Assembly (NCBI GenBank): GCA_020073525.1
Contig: JAIQFA010000039.1
Location: forward strand, 1-44,312
Source of the DNA: Terriglobia bacterium
Lineage (GTDB): Bacteria; Acidobacteriota; Terriglobia; Terriglobales; Acidobacteriaceae
DNA: 44,312 bases
Reading direction: 5' to 3'
Position numbers and translations under genes: made by a program
Notes under the pieces: model-generated
Database searches by the model: none
What the model was told of the DNA's origin: nothing
The model's input: the letters and a program-made list of their open reading frames with translations, nothing else
Shown: positions 8,072 through 16,887 of the stretch, in pieces
Position numbering within the stretch: the stretch's first letter is position 1
Layout of the letters: each line of letters opens with the position of its first letter

Positions 8072-9212
8072 TTCCAATCCGCTGGCCCTGATTGCCGAGA
8101 TCACGCACCGCTGCCCGCTGCACTGCGTGTACTGCTCGAATCCGCTGGAGCTGACTTCGCGTAAGGAAGAGCTGGCGACCGCGGACTGGCTGCGAGTTTT
8201 CGGCGAGGCGGCCGCGCTTGGGGTGTTGCATCTTCACCTCACCGGAGGCGAGCCGCTAGCGCGTCCGGATCTCACCGCGCTGGTCGAGGGTGCGCGTCAG
8301 TCTCGCCTGTACACCAACCTGATCACTTCTGGAATCGGCCTTTCGCGCGAGCGACTGGCGCAGTTAGTAGACGCAGGTCTCGACCACATCCAACTTAGTT
8401 TTCAGGATTCGAGCGCGGGCCCGGCGAACTGGATTGCGGGAGCGCGCGCGCATGCGCACAAGCTCGAACTGGCCGCTTGGATCCGCTCGCATCGCATCGC
8501 CTTCACCGCGAACCTGGTCGTTCACCGGCAGAACATCGAGCACCTTGAGGAAATGATTGCCGCGCTCGAAGCGCTCCATCCCGATCGGATGGAGATTGCG
8601 CATGCGCAGTATTACGGATGGGCGCTGCAGAACCGGTCGGCATTGCTGCCCACGCGCGCGCAACTGGACCGCGCGGTGGCCGTGGTCGCGGCAGCCGAGG
8701 AGCGTTTGCGCGGCAAAGTGCGCATCGACATGGTCGTTCCTGACTACCACGCGCGCTTTCCCAAGGCGTGCATGGGCGGATGGGGACGGCAGTTGCTGCT
8801 GATTGATCCCGCAGGTCGCGCGTTGCCGTGTCATGCGGCGGGAGTGATCCCGGGCCTGCGCTTTGACAACGTGCGCGAACGCACACTCGATTGGATCTGG
8901 CAGAACTCGGAAGCATTTCAGAAGTTTCGCGGTGAAGACTGGATGCCGGAGCCTTGCCGCTCCTGCGACCGCCGCATAGAAGATTTTGGCGGATGCCGTT
9001 GCCAGGCTTTTCTGCTGACGGGTGATGCCCGCGCGACGGATCCGGTGTGCGAGCTTGCGCCGTTGCATCACCTCATCGAAGACGCGGTGCGAGAAGATGC
9101 CGTGAATGGAAGCGGAGCGGCCGATTCGGTTTTCGAAGGTCGCGAGGCGCCTTTCCACGTTCTGCAGGAGAAGATGGCGGGATTCTGGCTTTACCGGACG
9201 GATCCGAAATGA
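8061..9212 (+). CDS. pqqE: PqqE, radical SAM PqqA cross-linking enzyme
   Basis: A 383-residue radical-SAM/SPASM enzyme that joins PqqA Glu16 and Tyr20 with a carbon-carbon bond. The radical-SAM cluster ligands are C18-x3-C22-x2-C25, followed by LTGGEPLARPDL. The C-terminal SPASM region carries CMGGWGRQLLLIDPAGRALPC and then C-x2-C, CRC and VC cysteines for auxiliary clusters. ATG 8061 is the only usable in-frame ATG before the conserved LALIAEITHRC, but it lies inside an 8-bp tandem repeat and has no recognisable ribosome-binding site. This is the last pqq gene; no pqqF/G protease is present here. Confidence 0.95.
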   Translation: MTQCSNPLALIAEITHRCPLHCVYCSNPLELTSRKEELATADWLRVFGEAAALGVLHLHLTGGEPLARPDLTALVEGARQSRLYTNLITSGIGLSRERLAQLVDAGLDHIQLSFQDSSAGPANWIAGARAHAHKLELAAWIRSHRIAFTANLVVHRQNIEHLEEMIAALEALHPDRMEIAHAQYYGWALQNRSALLPTRAQLDRAVAVVAAAEERLRGKVRIDMVVPDYHARFPKACMGGWGRQLLLIDPAGRALPCHAAGVIPGLRFDNVRERTLDWIWQNSEAFQKFRGEDWMPEPCRSCDRRIEDFGGCRCQAFLLTGDARATDPVCELAPLHHLIEDAVREDAVNGSGAADSVFEGREAPFHVLQEKMAGFWLYRTDPK

Positions 9213-9286
9213 GCTTGCAGAAGCGACGGTGGGCCGTGACGCTTGAAGTAGAATACTGCCCATCTTCAGTGAACAAGGAAAGCCCA

Positions 9287-10213
9287 ATGGGACGTTGGAC
9301 CGCTCTGATCAGCTTCGTGTTCTTCGCAACACTCTGCATGGCCACGGATGCAGCGACCTTCACCCACGTGAAGATTCATCGTCACCGGAATCCAGAAGAC
9401 CGAGTTCTGGTCGACAAGGTCGGGGTTCTGACCTTCGATGATGCTGGCCGGAGACTCACTTTCAAGAGCGACGCGGGCGACACATTGGATGTGAGCTATG
9501 ACGCTGTCGCGAAAGTGATCTTCGAGGTTACTTCGCATATGCGTGGAGGCGCCCTGGCCCAGGTGGTCTCTGCCGCCAGTTTCCCCGGCTTGATCGCGGG
9601 CACGCTCATCGCGGGCCAGCACGTCCACGACTACTGGTTCTACCTGGAGTACAAGAACGGCGATCACAACGAACCGATCCTGCTGGACGTGCCGAAGGAC
9701 TCCTCGGAGGCGGTGATCACGAAGGCCACCAGTCTGTTCGGCTCGCGTGTCACCGTGGCGGAATTTCAAGAGAAGGGCGAAGAGATCAAGAGAAAGGAAC
9801 TCCCGGACATACGGTCAAAGCAAATCCTGAAAGTCAAGAAAGTGGACCACCCTCTTCCGGAGTTGAAGCCCGACAAGGCGACCATTGTTGTCGTTTGCCC
9901 GCCGCTCGCTGCCCGGTATTCCGGAAAAGGAAGACAATACAAGCTGCACGCCAATGATCACGTGATAGCCGTCAATAGGTCGGGAACCTACAGCTTCGCG
10001 TATCTTGATCCGGGAAAGTACCACCTCGTCTCCCAAGCCGACAACGCGAACGGCTTCGAAATCGAACTCCAGGCGGGTCAGGTTTACTACTTCCTGCAGA
10101 ATACGTTTCAATCGGATCCTCAGGGTGGACGGACCGTGCTGTCGCGAAATACTCCTGAGTTGGTCCTGTACGAACTCAGCGGCTCCTACTTCGCCGACTG
10201 GAAGCGCAAGTGA
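9287..10213 (+). CDS. Secreted hypothetical protein, possibly DUF2846-like at its C-terminus
   Basis: A 308-residue exported protein. ATG 9287 follows AAGGAAAG and begins a signal peptide (MGRWTALISFVFF...), so the longer frame from 9047 inside pqqE is rejected. Residues ~25-155 form a beta-rich domain with a Gly/Ala/Leu-rich segment that could insert in a membrane. The C-terminal ~110 residues (ATIVVVCP..., GTYSFAYLDPGKYHLVSQ, QAGQVYYFLQ) resemble the DUF2846 pattern in which a PGKH strand and a GxxYYL strand alternate. That assignment is tentative. No function is known. It follows pqqE by 74 bases, but a link to PQQ is not supported. Confidence 0.72.
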   Translation: MGRWTALISFVFFATLCMATDAATFTHVKIHRHRNPEDRVLVDKVGVLTFDDAGRRLTFKSDAGDTLDVSYDAVAKVIFEVTSHMRGGALAQVVSAASFPGLIAGTLIAGQHVHDYWFYLEYKNGDHNEPILLDVPKDSSEAVITKATSLFGSRVTVAEFQEKGEEIKRKELPDIRSKQILKVKKVDHPLPELKPDKATIVVVCPPLAARYSGKGRQYKLHANDHVIAVNRSGTYSFAYLDPGKYHLVSQADNANGFEIELQAGQVYYFLQNTFQSDPQGGRTVLSRNTPELVLYELSGSYFADWKRK

Positions 10214-10347
10214 CTCGAAAACGTATCCACGAAGAGATGTACGGCTGGTAGGCCCGGCGCAGGTAGGGCCCGGCGCTTTGACGCTCTGGAAATCGGCCTG
10301 TTAAACTGAATAATTGTCATCCTACCCTTAAGCGAAGAAGGAAGCCC

Positions 10348-11073
10348 GTGCGCGCAGAGACCCGGCATCAACTGAAACAGGACCGCTTCAGCAAGGTCAC
10401 GTTCGAGGCAGCGGGGAATGCCGCTCACTGGACCGTGGAACACCAGGCAAAACTCATTGCCGTTGCGATCGCGGTCGTCGTCATTGCCGCGATCGCGTTT
10501 GGCGGGTGGTACTACGTCAATCAGCAGGACGAAAAGGCGAGCGCCGAGCTTTCCACCGCGGTCCGCACCTTTGAGACGCCGGTGCGTCCGGCGGGCGTGC
10601 CGGCGCAACCCGGGTTCGACAGCTTCGCATCGCCGCAAGAGCGGGCCACTGCCGCGCGCAAACAGTTTCAGGACATCGTCGACAAGTATCCGCGCACTCG
10701 CACCGCTGACATGGCGCGCTATTTCGTGGGACTGACTTCGGAACAGCTGCGCGATAACGCGACTGCGGAGCGCAATCTGCAAGGGGCGGCCAACTCTTCG
10801 AACTCCGATCTTGCCGCATTAGGCAAATTCGCGCTGGCTAATCTTTATCGCGAAGAAAATAAGGACACGCAGGCGGTGGATCTCTACAAGAAATTGATCG
10901 ACAAGCCTACGCTCGTCGTCAGCAAGGCGACTGCACAGCTGGAGCTTGCGTCCTTCTATGAGTCGCGACAGAATCCGGACGAGGCGAAGAAGCTTTACGA
11001 GCAGGTACAGAAAGAGAATCCCTCCACCGAAGCGGCATCGTTGGCGCAGCGGCGGGCCGCGGCACTCAAGTAG
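10348..11073 (+). CDS. Single-pass membrane TPR protein (YfgM/TPR_21-like)
   Basis: The 241-residue protein has a short basic cytoplasmic N-terminus, one transmembrane helix (about 33-55, AVAIAVVVIAAIAFGGWYYV) and a periplasmic part with tetratricopeptide-like helices: ARKQFQDIVDKYPRT, AALGKFALANLYREENKD, AVDLYKKLIDKPT and EAKKLYEQVQKENPS. This resembles YfgM and related TPR_21 ancillary translocon proteins or BamD-like TPR proteins. The start is GTG 10348 with AAGGAAG just upstream. There is no Lys-rich lipobox, so it is not a BamD lipoprotein. The exact partner is unknown. Confidence 0.78.
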   Translation: MRAETRHQLKQDRFSKVTFEAAGNAAHWTVEHQAKLIAVAIAVVVIAAIAFGGWYYVNQQDEKASAELSTAVRTFETPVRPAGVPAQPGFDSFASPQERATAARKQFQDIVDKYPRTRTADMARYFVGLTSEQLRDNATAERNLQGAANSSNSDLAALGKFALANLYREENKDTQAVDLYKKLIDKPTLVVSKATAQLELASFYESRQNPDEAKKLYEQVQKENPSTEAASLAQRRAAALK

Positions 11074-11115
11074 CAGGTCTCAGGTGTTAGGTCTCAGGTC
11101 TTAGCAGGCAGTGGA
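11074..11115. repeat. GGTCTCAGGT word repeat
   Basis: The spacer starts with stuttering copies of CAGGTSTYAGGTCTYAG. The same words, in both orientations, fill 20797-20857 between argR and argF. This is a dispersed repeat built from short degenerate units. Confidence 0.55.
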
Positions 11116-11176
11116 GCCGATGAGTTTGTCTATTCCACATCCTCCTGCGAAATACGATTGGCTTTCCCTCGTCCTT

Positions 11177-11851
11177 TCATCGTTCCCTTGAGCCGATGAC
11201 CGGTGTCGCCACCTCTTCATCCTTCTTGGTGGTATCTGCGACCACATCCCTCACGAGCTCGCGGGGAGTAATTCCCGTGCCGTTCTTGTTCTGGAGAACG
11301 CGCACACGGCGCGCGGAAATGTTGACGGGATCGAGCTTCAGAAGCTGGTTATTGCGGACCTGGACCTGAAAGCGGAACCAGTCGGTACGGTACATGCGGC
11401 CGGCGGCATAAAAAGTTATGGAGACGGCGACCTGGCCTTCGTAGTCCTCGCCGGTGCAGGCAAAAAAGCGTTTCCCGAGATCGTCGCTCCACGTGGTGCC
11501 GCCGACCAGCGGTTCGTTGAGGAAGCATCGCAAGGACGGGACGGCCATTGACAGCTTGCGCAACTGCACCATCTGCATCAGGACAGAGATTTTCGCGAGA
11601 TTTGTGGCATAAAGCTTTGCTTCGCGAGCGGACAAACGCTCCAGCTTGATGTGCAACTCCGGCGCCCATTCCCGTTCGAACTGCTCACGCGCGAGCGCCA
11701 GGCTTCGATCGCTGGACGCCGTGTAGCGCAGCGTGGCGCGTGCCAGGATGAGGCTGACAACCGTCGTCACCACGGTCGCGATCAGTGGAATGTAGGCCAG
11801 AATCAGGGTAAACGAGATGGCGTGCTGGTTGAACCATTGCAGCAGGTTCAT
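11177..11851 (-). CDS. Hypothetical membrane protein with one N-terminal helix
   Basis: A 224-residue protein. ATG 11851 is preceded on the minus strand by AGGAGG 11 bases upstream, so the longer frame to 11956 is not used. Residues ~12-40 (FTLILAYIPLIATVVTTVVS) form one transmembrane helix, followed by an amphipathic segment and a soluble cytoplasmic domain with no motif I recognise. The overall plan (short N-terminus, helix, then ARATLRYTASSDRSLALAREQFEREW) resembles uncharacterised single-pass proteins whose helix is followed by a coiled region. It converges with the TPR gene and is in the same direction as the PLP enzyme gene. Confidence 0.65.
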   Translation of the reverse strand: MNLLQWFNQHAISFTLILAYIPLIATVVTTVVSLILARATLRYTASSDRSLALAREQFEREWAPELHIKLERLSAREAKLYATNLAKISVLMQMVQLRKLSMAVPSLRCFLNEPLVGGTTWSDDLGKRFFACTGEDYEGQVAVSITFYAAGRMYRTDWFRFQVQVRNNQLLKLDPVNISARRVRVLQNKNGTGITPRELVRDVVADTTKKDEEVATPVIGSRER

Positions 11852-12022
11852 TGCAGGATGGTCCTCCTGGTACCGCGCAGTTGAGGCCGGATTGGACCAC
11901 TCTAGCGAGGCTGGGCGCCCCCGGACAGCTGCCGAAGGTCTTGTCTGCGCGACCAACGCCTTTGGTCATCTGGCGCTCTCGGCTCGCCGAAGGTCCGCTG
12001 ATTTCACTGGTGGGGATTCGCT

Positions 12023-13168
12023 CTAGCCGGCGAGGCGGGCGGTCCGCCTTAGACAGGAGACCAGACGCTCGGCATCGGTCGCCGAGTTATACACATGTGG
12101 GGCTACGCGAACCGAATTTCCGCGCACGCTGACGAAGACTTTCTCGCCCGCAAGGAGTTCGGGGAGTTCACGCGGGATGCCGGTTTTTCTTCGCAGGCAG
12201 AGGTAATGAGGCGCGCGTAGATGGTCGGGCGGAGACGAGAATCCGAGTTCCGCCGTGGCGTTCGCGAGTTCGCGGTTGAGCGCGCCTGCCGTCTCCGAGA
12301 TCTGCGCTACCTTCCATTCCAATAATTGCTTCATGGCGCGCACTGCGGCAGGCAAGAGCGCGAAGTTGGAGCGCTCGCCCATGTCAAATCGCCGGGCGCC
12401 TTCATCGTAATTTTCGGTGTACAGAATGAGGCTCGAGAAATCACGAGCGTTGGCGCGCTGAATCCAGTTCTCTTCCAACGGCACTCCACCCTGCCATTTT
12501 GGAGCGACATAGAGAACCCCAATGGAATAAGGCCCGAGCAGCCATTTGTAGCTGGCAGCGACGGCAAAATCGGGCTGCACATCGCGTACGCTGAAAGGCA
12601 GTGCGCCGAGCGACTGGGTGAGGTCGAGTACGAGCGCGGCTCCGAGCTTGCGGCAAGCATCGCCAATGCGGACGAGATCGAGTTTCCCGCCGCTCGTCCA
12701 CTGCACGTGCGGGAGCGCGGCGACGGCCACATCGGCGGTTAGGGAATTTAGTACGGCGGCCGTCCAGTCATGGTCTTCCGGCCACGGAACGACCTTCAGC
12801 CACGCGCCATGCTCCTCGGCCAGACGCTGCCACGGAAAGTAGTTGGACGGGAACTGCTCGGCGAGCACGAGAATGCTCTGGCCCTTCTTGACCGGCACAT
12901 TTCGCGCGGCCGCAGAGACGCCGTAGCTGGCCGACGGAACAATGGCGATGCAGTCGGCTGAGCAGTCGAGCAACTGGCCGGCGGTCGTGCGGAACTCGTC
13001 AGAGCCCGTAAAGAATTTGTCGGGCGTGATCTCCCACGGGTGCGTTTTGCGGGCAAGCCCAGCAATTCCGGCTTCCAGTGCCGGCTTCATGAGGGGCGAC
13101 ATGTAGGCGCAGTTGAGGTAGGCGACGTCGTCGGGAATATCGAAGAGATGGCGCTGGCAGGGAAGCAT
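12023..13168 (-). CDS. PLP-dependent class V aminotransferase-fold enzyme
   Basis: The 381-residue protein belongs to fold-type I, class V (cysteine desulfurase/kynureninase/isopenicillin-N epimerase-like). Visible blocks are YLNCAYMSPL near the N-terminus, PSASYGVSAAAR (phosphate-binding region, ~78-90), ALVLDLTQSLGALP with the PLP-ring Asp, and SYKWLLGPYSIG with the Schiff-base Lys (~214). There is no catalytic Cys loop typical of IscS/SufS, so cysteine desulfurase is unlikely. The reaction cannot be assigned. The start ATG 13168 is divergent from the GH5 gene, with about 60 bases between them. Confidence 0.85.
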   Translation of the reverse strand: MLPCQRHLFDIPDDVAYLNCAYMSPLMKPALEAGIAGLARKTHPWEITPDKFFTGSDEFRTTAGQLLDCSADCIAIVPSASYGVSAAARNVPVKKGQSILVLAEQFPSNYFPWQRLAEEHGAWLKVVPWPEDHDWTAAVLNSLTADVAVAALPHVQWTSGGKLDLVRIGDACRKLGAALVLDLTQSLGALPFSVRDVQPDFAVAASYKWLLGPYSIGVLYVAPKWQGGVPLEENWIQRANARDFSSLILYTENYDEGARRFDMGERSNFALLPAAVRAMKQLLEWKVAQISETAGALNRELANATAELGFSSPPDHLRAPHYLCLRRKTGIPRELPELLAGEKVFVSVRGNSVRVAPHVYNSATDAERLVSCLRRTARLAG

Positions 13169-13226
13169 GAGCTAGTCTGTGGCATTCAGTGTATCAATGC
13201 GAAAGGGATTGCCGGGTATGGGTGCG

Positions 13227-14390
13227 ATGAAAATATGTCGAGTAAAGATGGATCGCCTGACATTACAGATGGCATTAGTCTTGTGTACTGTTCTGCCGGC
13301 TTGCTGCGCGGCGGCCCAGACGGGTGGTGCCAAAGCTCCGCCGGCTTTTGCGCGGGCCGAAAGACTGAAACGGGGAATCAACGCCAGTGAGTGGTTCGCA
13401 CAGGTGTATGACAAGCGCGGCTACACGCCAGAGCATTTTCAGGCCTGGACAACCGCCGAGGACATTGCGTTGATCAAGGCGATGGGCTTCGATCATGTTC
13501 GGTTGAGCGTGAATCCACAGCCCATGTTTAACGCGCGCGAGCCCAACGCAATTCCGGCGGACTATCTCACGTCTCTCGATGCGGCGGTGAAGATGATTCT
13601 CGATCATGGGCTGGCGGTGGTGATCGACCTGCATCCGGACAGCGATTTCAAGTCGCGCCTCGCGAAGGAGGATGACTTTGTCGAGCGCTTCGCCGACTTC
13701 TGGCGGGCACTGGCCGCCCATTACTCGACCTGGGATGCGGATCGCGTGTACCTGGAAATCATGAACGAGCCGGAGTTTTCCGACCCCTACCGGTGGCTGG
13801 GTGTGCAAGTGAAGCTGGCAGCCGCGATCCGGGAGGGCGCACCGGCCCACACCATCATCGTTGCGGGGGCGCGCTGGTCGGATGACGATGACCTGGTTTT
13901 TCAGGAGCCGCTGCACGATCCGAATGTCATTTACAACTTTCACTTTTATGAACCCCACATCTTCACGCATCAGGGCGCGACCTGGAGCGCGTATTACTGG
14001 CACTTCCTGCGCGGCCTGAGGTATCCGTCGAGTCCGGAGTCGGCCGAGCGCGTGGCGGCGCTGGTGCCGAACGAAGTGGACCGGTTGCAGGTGATCCGCT
14101 ACGGGCGCGATCACTGGGACGCGGCTCGCATGGAATCCGAAATGAAGCAGGCGGCGGCGTGGGCGCGGCGGCGTGGTGTTCGGCTGGTGTGCAACGAGTT
14201 TGGCGTGTATCGGGAGTATTCCGACCCGCAGGACCGGGCGGCGTGGCTCCACGATGTGCGAACGGCGCTCGAGCACAATGGGATTGGCTGGGCAATGTGG
14301 GACTACTCGGGATCGTTTGGCGTGGTCACGAAGAAAGACGGGAAGGCGGTGGCGGATGACGGGGTTTTGAAGGCGCTCGGGCTGAAGTGA
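13227..14390 (+). CDS. Secreted glycoside hydrolase family 5 (cellulase-like)
   Basis: A 387-residue exported (beta/alpha)8-barrel glycosidase. The signal peptide carries basic residues and a hydrophobic core ending at AAAQ. GH5 signatures are RGINASEWF, DHVRLSVNP (Arg of strand 2), VVIDLHPDSDF, YLEIMNEPEF with the acid/base Glu in N-E-P, HFYEPHIFTHQ, and RLVCNEFGVYRE with the probable nucleophile Glu. A beta-1,4-glucanase or mannanase activity is plausible, but substrate is not readable. The start is uncertain among ATG 13218, 13227 and 13248; 13227 gives the best signal peptide. Confidence 0.87.
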   Translation: MKICRVKMDRLTLQMALVLCTVLPACCAAAQTGGAKAPPAFARAERLKRGINASEWFAQVYDKRGYTPEHFQAWTTAEDIALIKAMGFDHVRLSVNPQPMFNAREPNAIPADYLTSLDAAVKMILDHGLAVVIDLHPDSDFKSRLAKEDDFVERFADFWRALAAHYSTWDADRVYLEIMNEPEFSDPYRWLGVQVKLAAAIREGAPAHTIIVAGARWSDDDDLVFQEPLHDPNVIYNFHFYEPHIFTHQGATWSAYYWHFLRGLRYPSSPESAERVAALVPNEVDRLQVIRYGRDHWDAARMESEMKQAAAWARRRGVRLVCNEFGVYREYSDPQDRAAWLHDVRTALEHNGIGWAMWDYSGSFGVVTKKDGKAVADDGVLKALGLK

Positions 14391-14561
14391 GTCCGGGACG
14401 CGAGGTCCCTTTCCGGCGAGGCGGCCGGAGAGAGCCGCCCCTCCGGGCTCGCCCCCTTCAGTAGTTCGTTTCCAGCGCATCCGCGGCGTGTAGCGTCTGA
14501 GAGCTGAGCTGACATCTGCCCGGTTGGCCGCATCGAACGAAGTAAGATCAGCGAGACCCGT

Positions 14562-14591
14562 TTGACGCTGTTCCGGTACGCTCCGTATAAT
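14562..14591 (+). promoter_or_regulatory. Sigma-70 promoter of the Skp/OmpH gene
   Basis: TTGACG (14562-14567), an 18-base spacer and a perfect TATAAT (14586-14591) point toward the skp-like gene and predict a 5' leader of roughly 190 bases. The rest of 14391-14791 has a GGCGGC/GCCGCC hairpin near 14422-14444 after the GH5 stop, and no gene. Confidence 0.75.
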
Positions 14592-14791
14592 GCAGAGCGT
14601 CCACACCCTGATCACCACGCTTGCGGTTTCTGCGTGAAGAGACCCGGGCGTCGTACGCGCTATGCGCGCCCGCTGCGCCGGTTTCAGGTCTGACGACTGA
14701 TAGGCTCGGGTTGCGATCAATTTCGTTGAGCCCAGCGAGCTGGAAGCTTCCAGCATTTTCCGAAAAATTCGAAGGAGTTCAAAGGATCCTA

Positions 14792-15523
14792 ATGATTAGC
14801 AAGCTTACCCGCGTCACCGTGGCCGTAGTGTTCGGCCTTTCTCTATTTGCGTTTGCCCAAACCGACCCCGCGGCCGGCGCTCCCGCGGGTGCTGCCGCTC
14901 CGAACGCTCCCTCCGCCGCTGCCGCATTGGCGGCCAAGGCTACGGGCACCAAGGTTGGCACCATCAACATCGAACAGGCGATTTTTGCCTCCAACGAAGG
15001 CCGGCGCGATTTCGATGCGCTCGCCAAGAAGTTTGAACCGAAGCAGAATGAGCTGAAGGGCTTGGCCGACGAAATCGACAGCCTCAAGAAACAGCTCAGC
15101 GCCCAGCAGGACAAGTTGAATGAAGAATCCCGCGATAAGCTGGTGAAGCAGATCGAGGTCAAGCAGAAGAGCTTCGATCGCGCTACCCAGGATGCACAGG
15201 AAGACTTCCAGAACCAGCAGGGCGAGATCGGCAATAAAGTCCTCACCAAAATGGCTCCGCTTATCGTGAAGTATTCCAGCGAAAACGGCTATGGCATGAT
15301 CCTGGATACGTCACAACAGTGGCCGCGCGGTCCGGTGATCTGGTACGGGCCGGCCGTGGACATCACGCAGCCGATCGTCGAAGCCTACAACGTGCAATCC
15401 GGCGTGCCGGCGCCCCCCGCGGGCAGCACGGCCACCAAGCCCGTAAGGCCGACAACCACACCGGGCACGAAACCTGCTGCGCCCGCGACCAAGCCTCCGG
15501 CAAGCACTCCGCCGAAGCAGTAG
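14792..15523 (+). CDS. Skp/OmpH family periplasmic chaperone
   Basis: A 243-residue exported protein. The signal peptide (MISKLTRVTVAVVFGLSLFAFAQ) precedes a short Ala/Pro-rich linker and the OmpH core: VGTINIEQAIFASNEGRRDF, a long alternating-charge coiled coil (~75-140, tentacle helices), then NKVLTKMAPLIVKYSSENGYGMILD, which is the conserved C-terminal part of the body domain. Skp holds unfolded outer-membrane proteins in the periplasm. The last ~45 residues are Pro/Thr/Ala-rich and low in complexity, an extension absent from classical Skp. ATG 14792 has AAGGAG and AAAGGA upstream; the frame from 14621 is rejected. The bamA/lpxD neighbours are missing. Confidence 0.88.
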   Translation: MISKLTRVTVAVVFGLSLFAFAQTDPAAGAPAGAAAPNAPSAAAALAAKATGTKVGTINIEQAIFASNEGRRDFDALAKKFEPKQNELKGLADEIDSLKKQLSAQQDKLNEESRDKLVKQIEVKQKSFDRATQDAQEDFQNQQGEIGNKVLTKMAPLIVKYSSENGYGMILDTSQQWPRGPVIWYGPAVDITQPIVEAYNVQSGVPAPPAGSTATKPVRPTTTPGTKPAAPATKPPASTPPKQ

Positions 15524-15563
15524 CGACACCCGTTCGGGTAGTTTCAGTTCCAACTTGTTTACG

Positions 15564-15593
15564 AAGACCGCGTGCAAACGCGGTCTTTTTTTT
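15564..15593 (+). terminator. Intrinsic terminator after the Skp gene
   Basis: AAGACCGCGT (15564-15573) and ACGCGGTCTT (15578-15587) form a perfect 10-bp stem with a GCAA loop, followed by six more T residues. Confidence 0.93.
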
Positions 15594-15619
15594 GACGGGT
15601 GAGGCACCCGTCCCTCCAC
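15594..15619 (-). repeat. REP-like hairpin (GTGG type)
   Basis: On the minus strand GTGG is followed by a perfect 8-bp hairpin, GACGGGTG/CACCCGTC with a 3-base loop. It directly abuts the T-tract of the preceding terminator. Confidence 0.65.
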
Positions 15620-15683
15620 AGGATCAAATTGCCGGCCGCAGGTGTCTGTAGGGGTAACGGGCCCGTTGCGGAGGACACACGAT

Positions 15684-16409
15684 ATGTTCAGCACACTGGA
15701 AAGCAACTGGGACCAGTCTGCCCGTCGGGGACGTGCTACGCTTGCGTCGTTCACCATTCAAACCTTTAGCCTGAGTTTGCTGATTGCGGTCTCAATGCTC
15801 TGGGTTGAGCGCCCCCCGCAGGTCCGTTGGCTGCAGATCTCTGCCCCCACGACATTCACACCAACCGAACCCGCGCCGGAGCCCGTGACGCACCGGCACT
15901 TTACCGCCGCTACGGTCAGCAACTTGTTGCGGGGGCAGATCATTATGCCCCGAACCATTCCGCCGCACGCCGTCGACATCGACGATTCGAAACTAGGTCC
16001 GCCAGCTCCCAACTTGCCTGACATCGATTTTCGATCAGGTCACGGACCGCGGGATGCCGTTCCTTATGGCCTCGGAAGCAACATTCCGGTTGTAATCCCA
16101 ACGCACCCAACCGTCCCCAAGCCCTTGATTGTGTCGAACCTCGGGGAGGGCAGCCTAGTGCACCGCGTGCAGCCAGCATATCCCCCTCTCGCGCGCCAGG
16201 CCCGGGTTCAGGGAACGGTCGAATTGCGGGCCATCATCAGCAAGTCGGGGACGATCGAGAATCTGGTCGTGGTTCGTGGACACCCGATGTTGGCCGGAGC
16301 CGCCGTGGAGGCCGTAAGGCAATGGCGCTACCGCCCTTACCTGCTGAACAACGAGCCGGTCGAGGTGGAGACCGAAGTCGTGGTGAACTTCGTGTTATCG
16401 GGCGGTTAG
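15684..16409 (+). CDS. TonB-domain energy-transduction protein
   Basis: The 241-residue protein has the TonB plan: one N-terminal transmembrane helix (~22-45, FTIQTFSLSLLIAVSMLWV), a Pro-rich periplasmic linker, and the TonB C-terminal domain (~155-241) with VHRVQPAYPPLARQARVQGT, GTIENLVVVRGHPML and AAVEAVRQWRYRPYLLNNEPV. TonB proteins couple the proton-motive force to outer-membrane receptors. The helix lacks the SHLS motif of E. coli TonB, and no exbBD lies nearby, so it may serve a different partner. ATG 15684 is the start chosen; upstream AGGAC is weak. Confidence 0.88.
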   Translation: MFSTLESNWDQSARRGRATLASFTIQTFSLSLLIAVSMLWVERPPQVRWLQISAPTTFTPTEPAPEPVTHRHFTAATVSNLLRGQIIMPRTIPPHAVDIDDSKLGPPAPNLPDIDFRSGHGPRDAVPYGLGSNIPVVIPTHPTVPKPLIVSNLGEGSLVHRVQPAYPPLARQARVQGTVELRAIISKSGTIENLVVVRGHPMLAGAAVEAVRQWRYRPYLLNNEPVEVETEVVVNFVLSGG

Positions 16410-16428
16410 GAGGACTTAACCGCCTTTT
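16401..16428 (+). terminator. Intrinsic terminator overlapping the TonB stop codon
   Basis: GGCGGTTA (16401-16408) pairs with TAACCGCC (16417-16424) and is followed by TTTT. The left arm contains the last codons and the first bases of the stop codon. Confidence 0.7.
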
Positions 16429-16514
16429 ACAAATTCTTGACAACTCGAACCGCGCCCGGCACAAGACAATAGAAACAAGCCTTTCCATTGTTCTTGGGGC
16501 CTCGGAGGGCATGG

Positions 16515-16775
16515 ATGAGTTTCGACAGCCAGTATGTGTGGGTAGTTGTCTGCAAGAACCAGAAGTTTCACAAGCGACAAAACCTCTTTTTTGGACACAA
16601 GATTCCGCTGGGCGAAACCGATGCGATCATGCCTCCCCCAGCGTTAGATGACCTGATCCACGTCCGTTGTGATGACTGCGGTCAGGAGTACGCCTATCAT
16701 CCCAAGGACTTGGTGAGAATTGAACTGGAGTTGCCCGACACGTTTGCTCCGCATCCATTCTTCTTGCAGATGTAG
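16515..16775 (+). CDS. Small hypothetical protein with a zinc-ribbon-like C-x2-C
   Basis: An 86-residue protein; ATG 16515 gives MSFDSQYVWVVVCKNQKFHK at the N-terminus. A central VRCDDCGQEYAYHPKDL (~53-69) has a C-x2-C knuckle; C13 and H19 near the start might complete a metal site. No family name is known to me. Preceding GGAGGGC gives a fair ribosome-binding site. A TTGACA at 16437-16442 could be a -35, but the -10 is poor. It converges with argH across a repeat. Confidence 0.6.
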   Translation: MSFDSQYVWVVVCKNQKFHKRQNLFFGHKIPLGETDAIMPPPALDDLIHVRCDDCGQEYAYHPKDLVRIELELPDTFAPHPFFLQM

Positions 16776-16796
16776 CTTGTGTCGCGATAGTCGCCA

Positions 16797-16868
16797 GCCC
16801 CTAAAAGGGGCATTTGGTTTCGAAGGATTTGCGGTATCGCTACAGCGATACCCTGATACGAAACCAAA
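16797..16868. repeat. Cruciform repeat downstream of argH
   Basis: GCCCC-taaaa-GGGGC (16797-16811) is followed by 10-bp arms TTTGGTTTCG (16813-16822) and CGAAACCAAA (16859-16868) enclosing an inner perfect hairpin GGTATCGC/GCGATACC (16833-16852). It shares the words GCCCCTAAA-GGGGCATT and CCCTGATACGAA with the element on the other side of argH at 18364-18480. Confidence 0.7.
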
Positions 16869-16887
16869 CCCTGACACAAAGCCGGTA

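Noticed and set aside
13275..14756. 493-codon minus-strand frame opposite the GH5 gene
   Set aside because: Antisense shadow covering a clear glycosidase and the skp promoter region.
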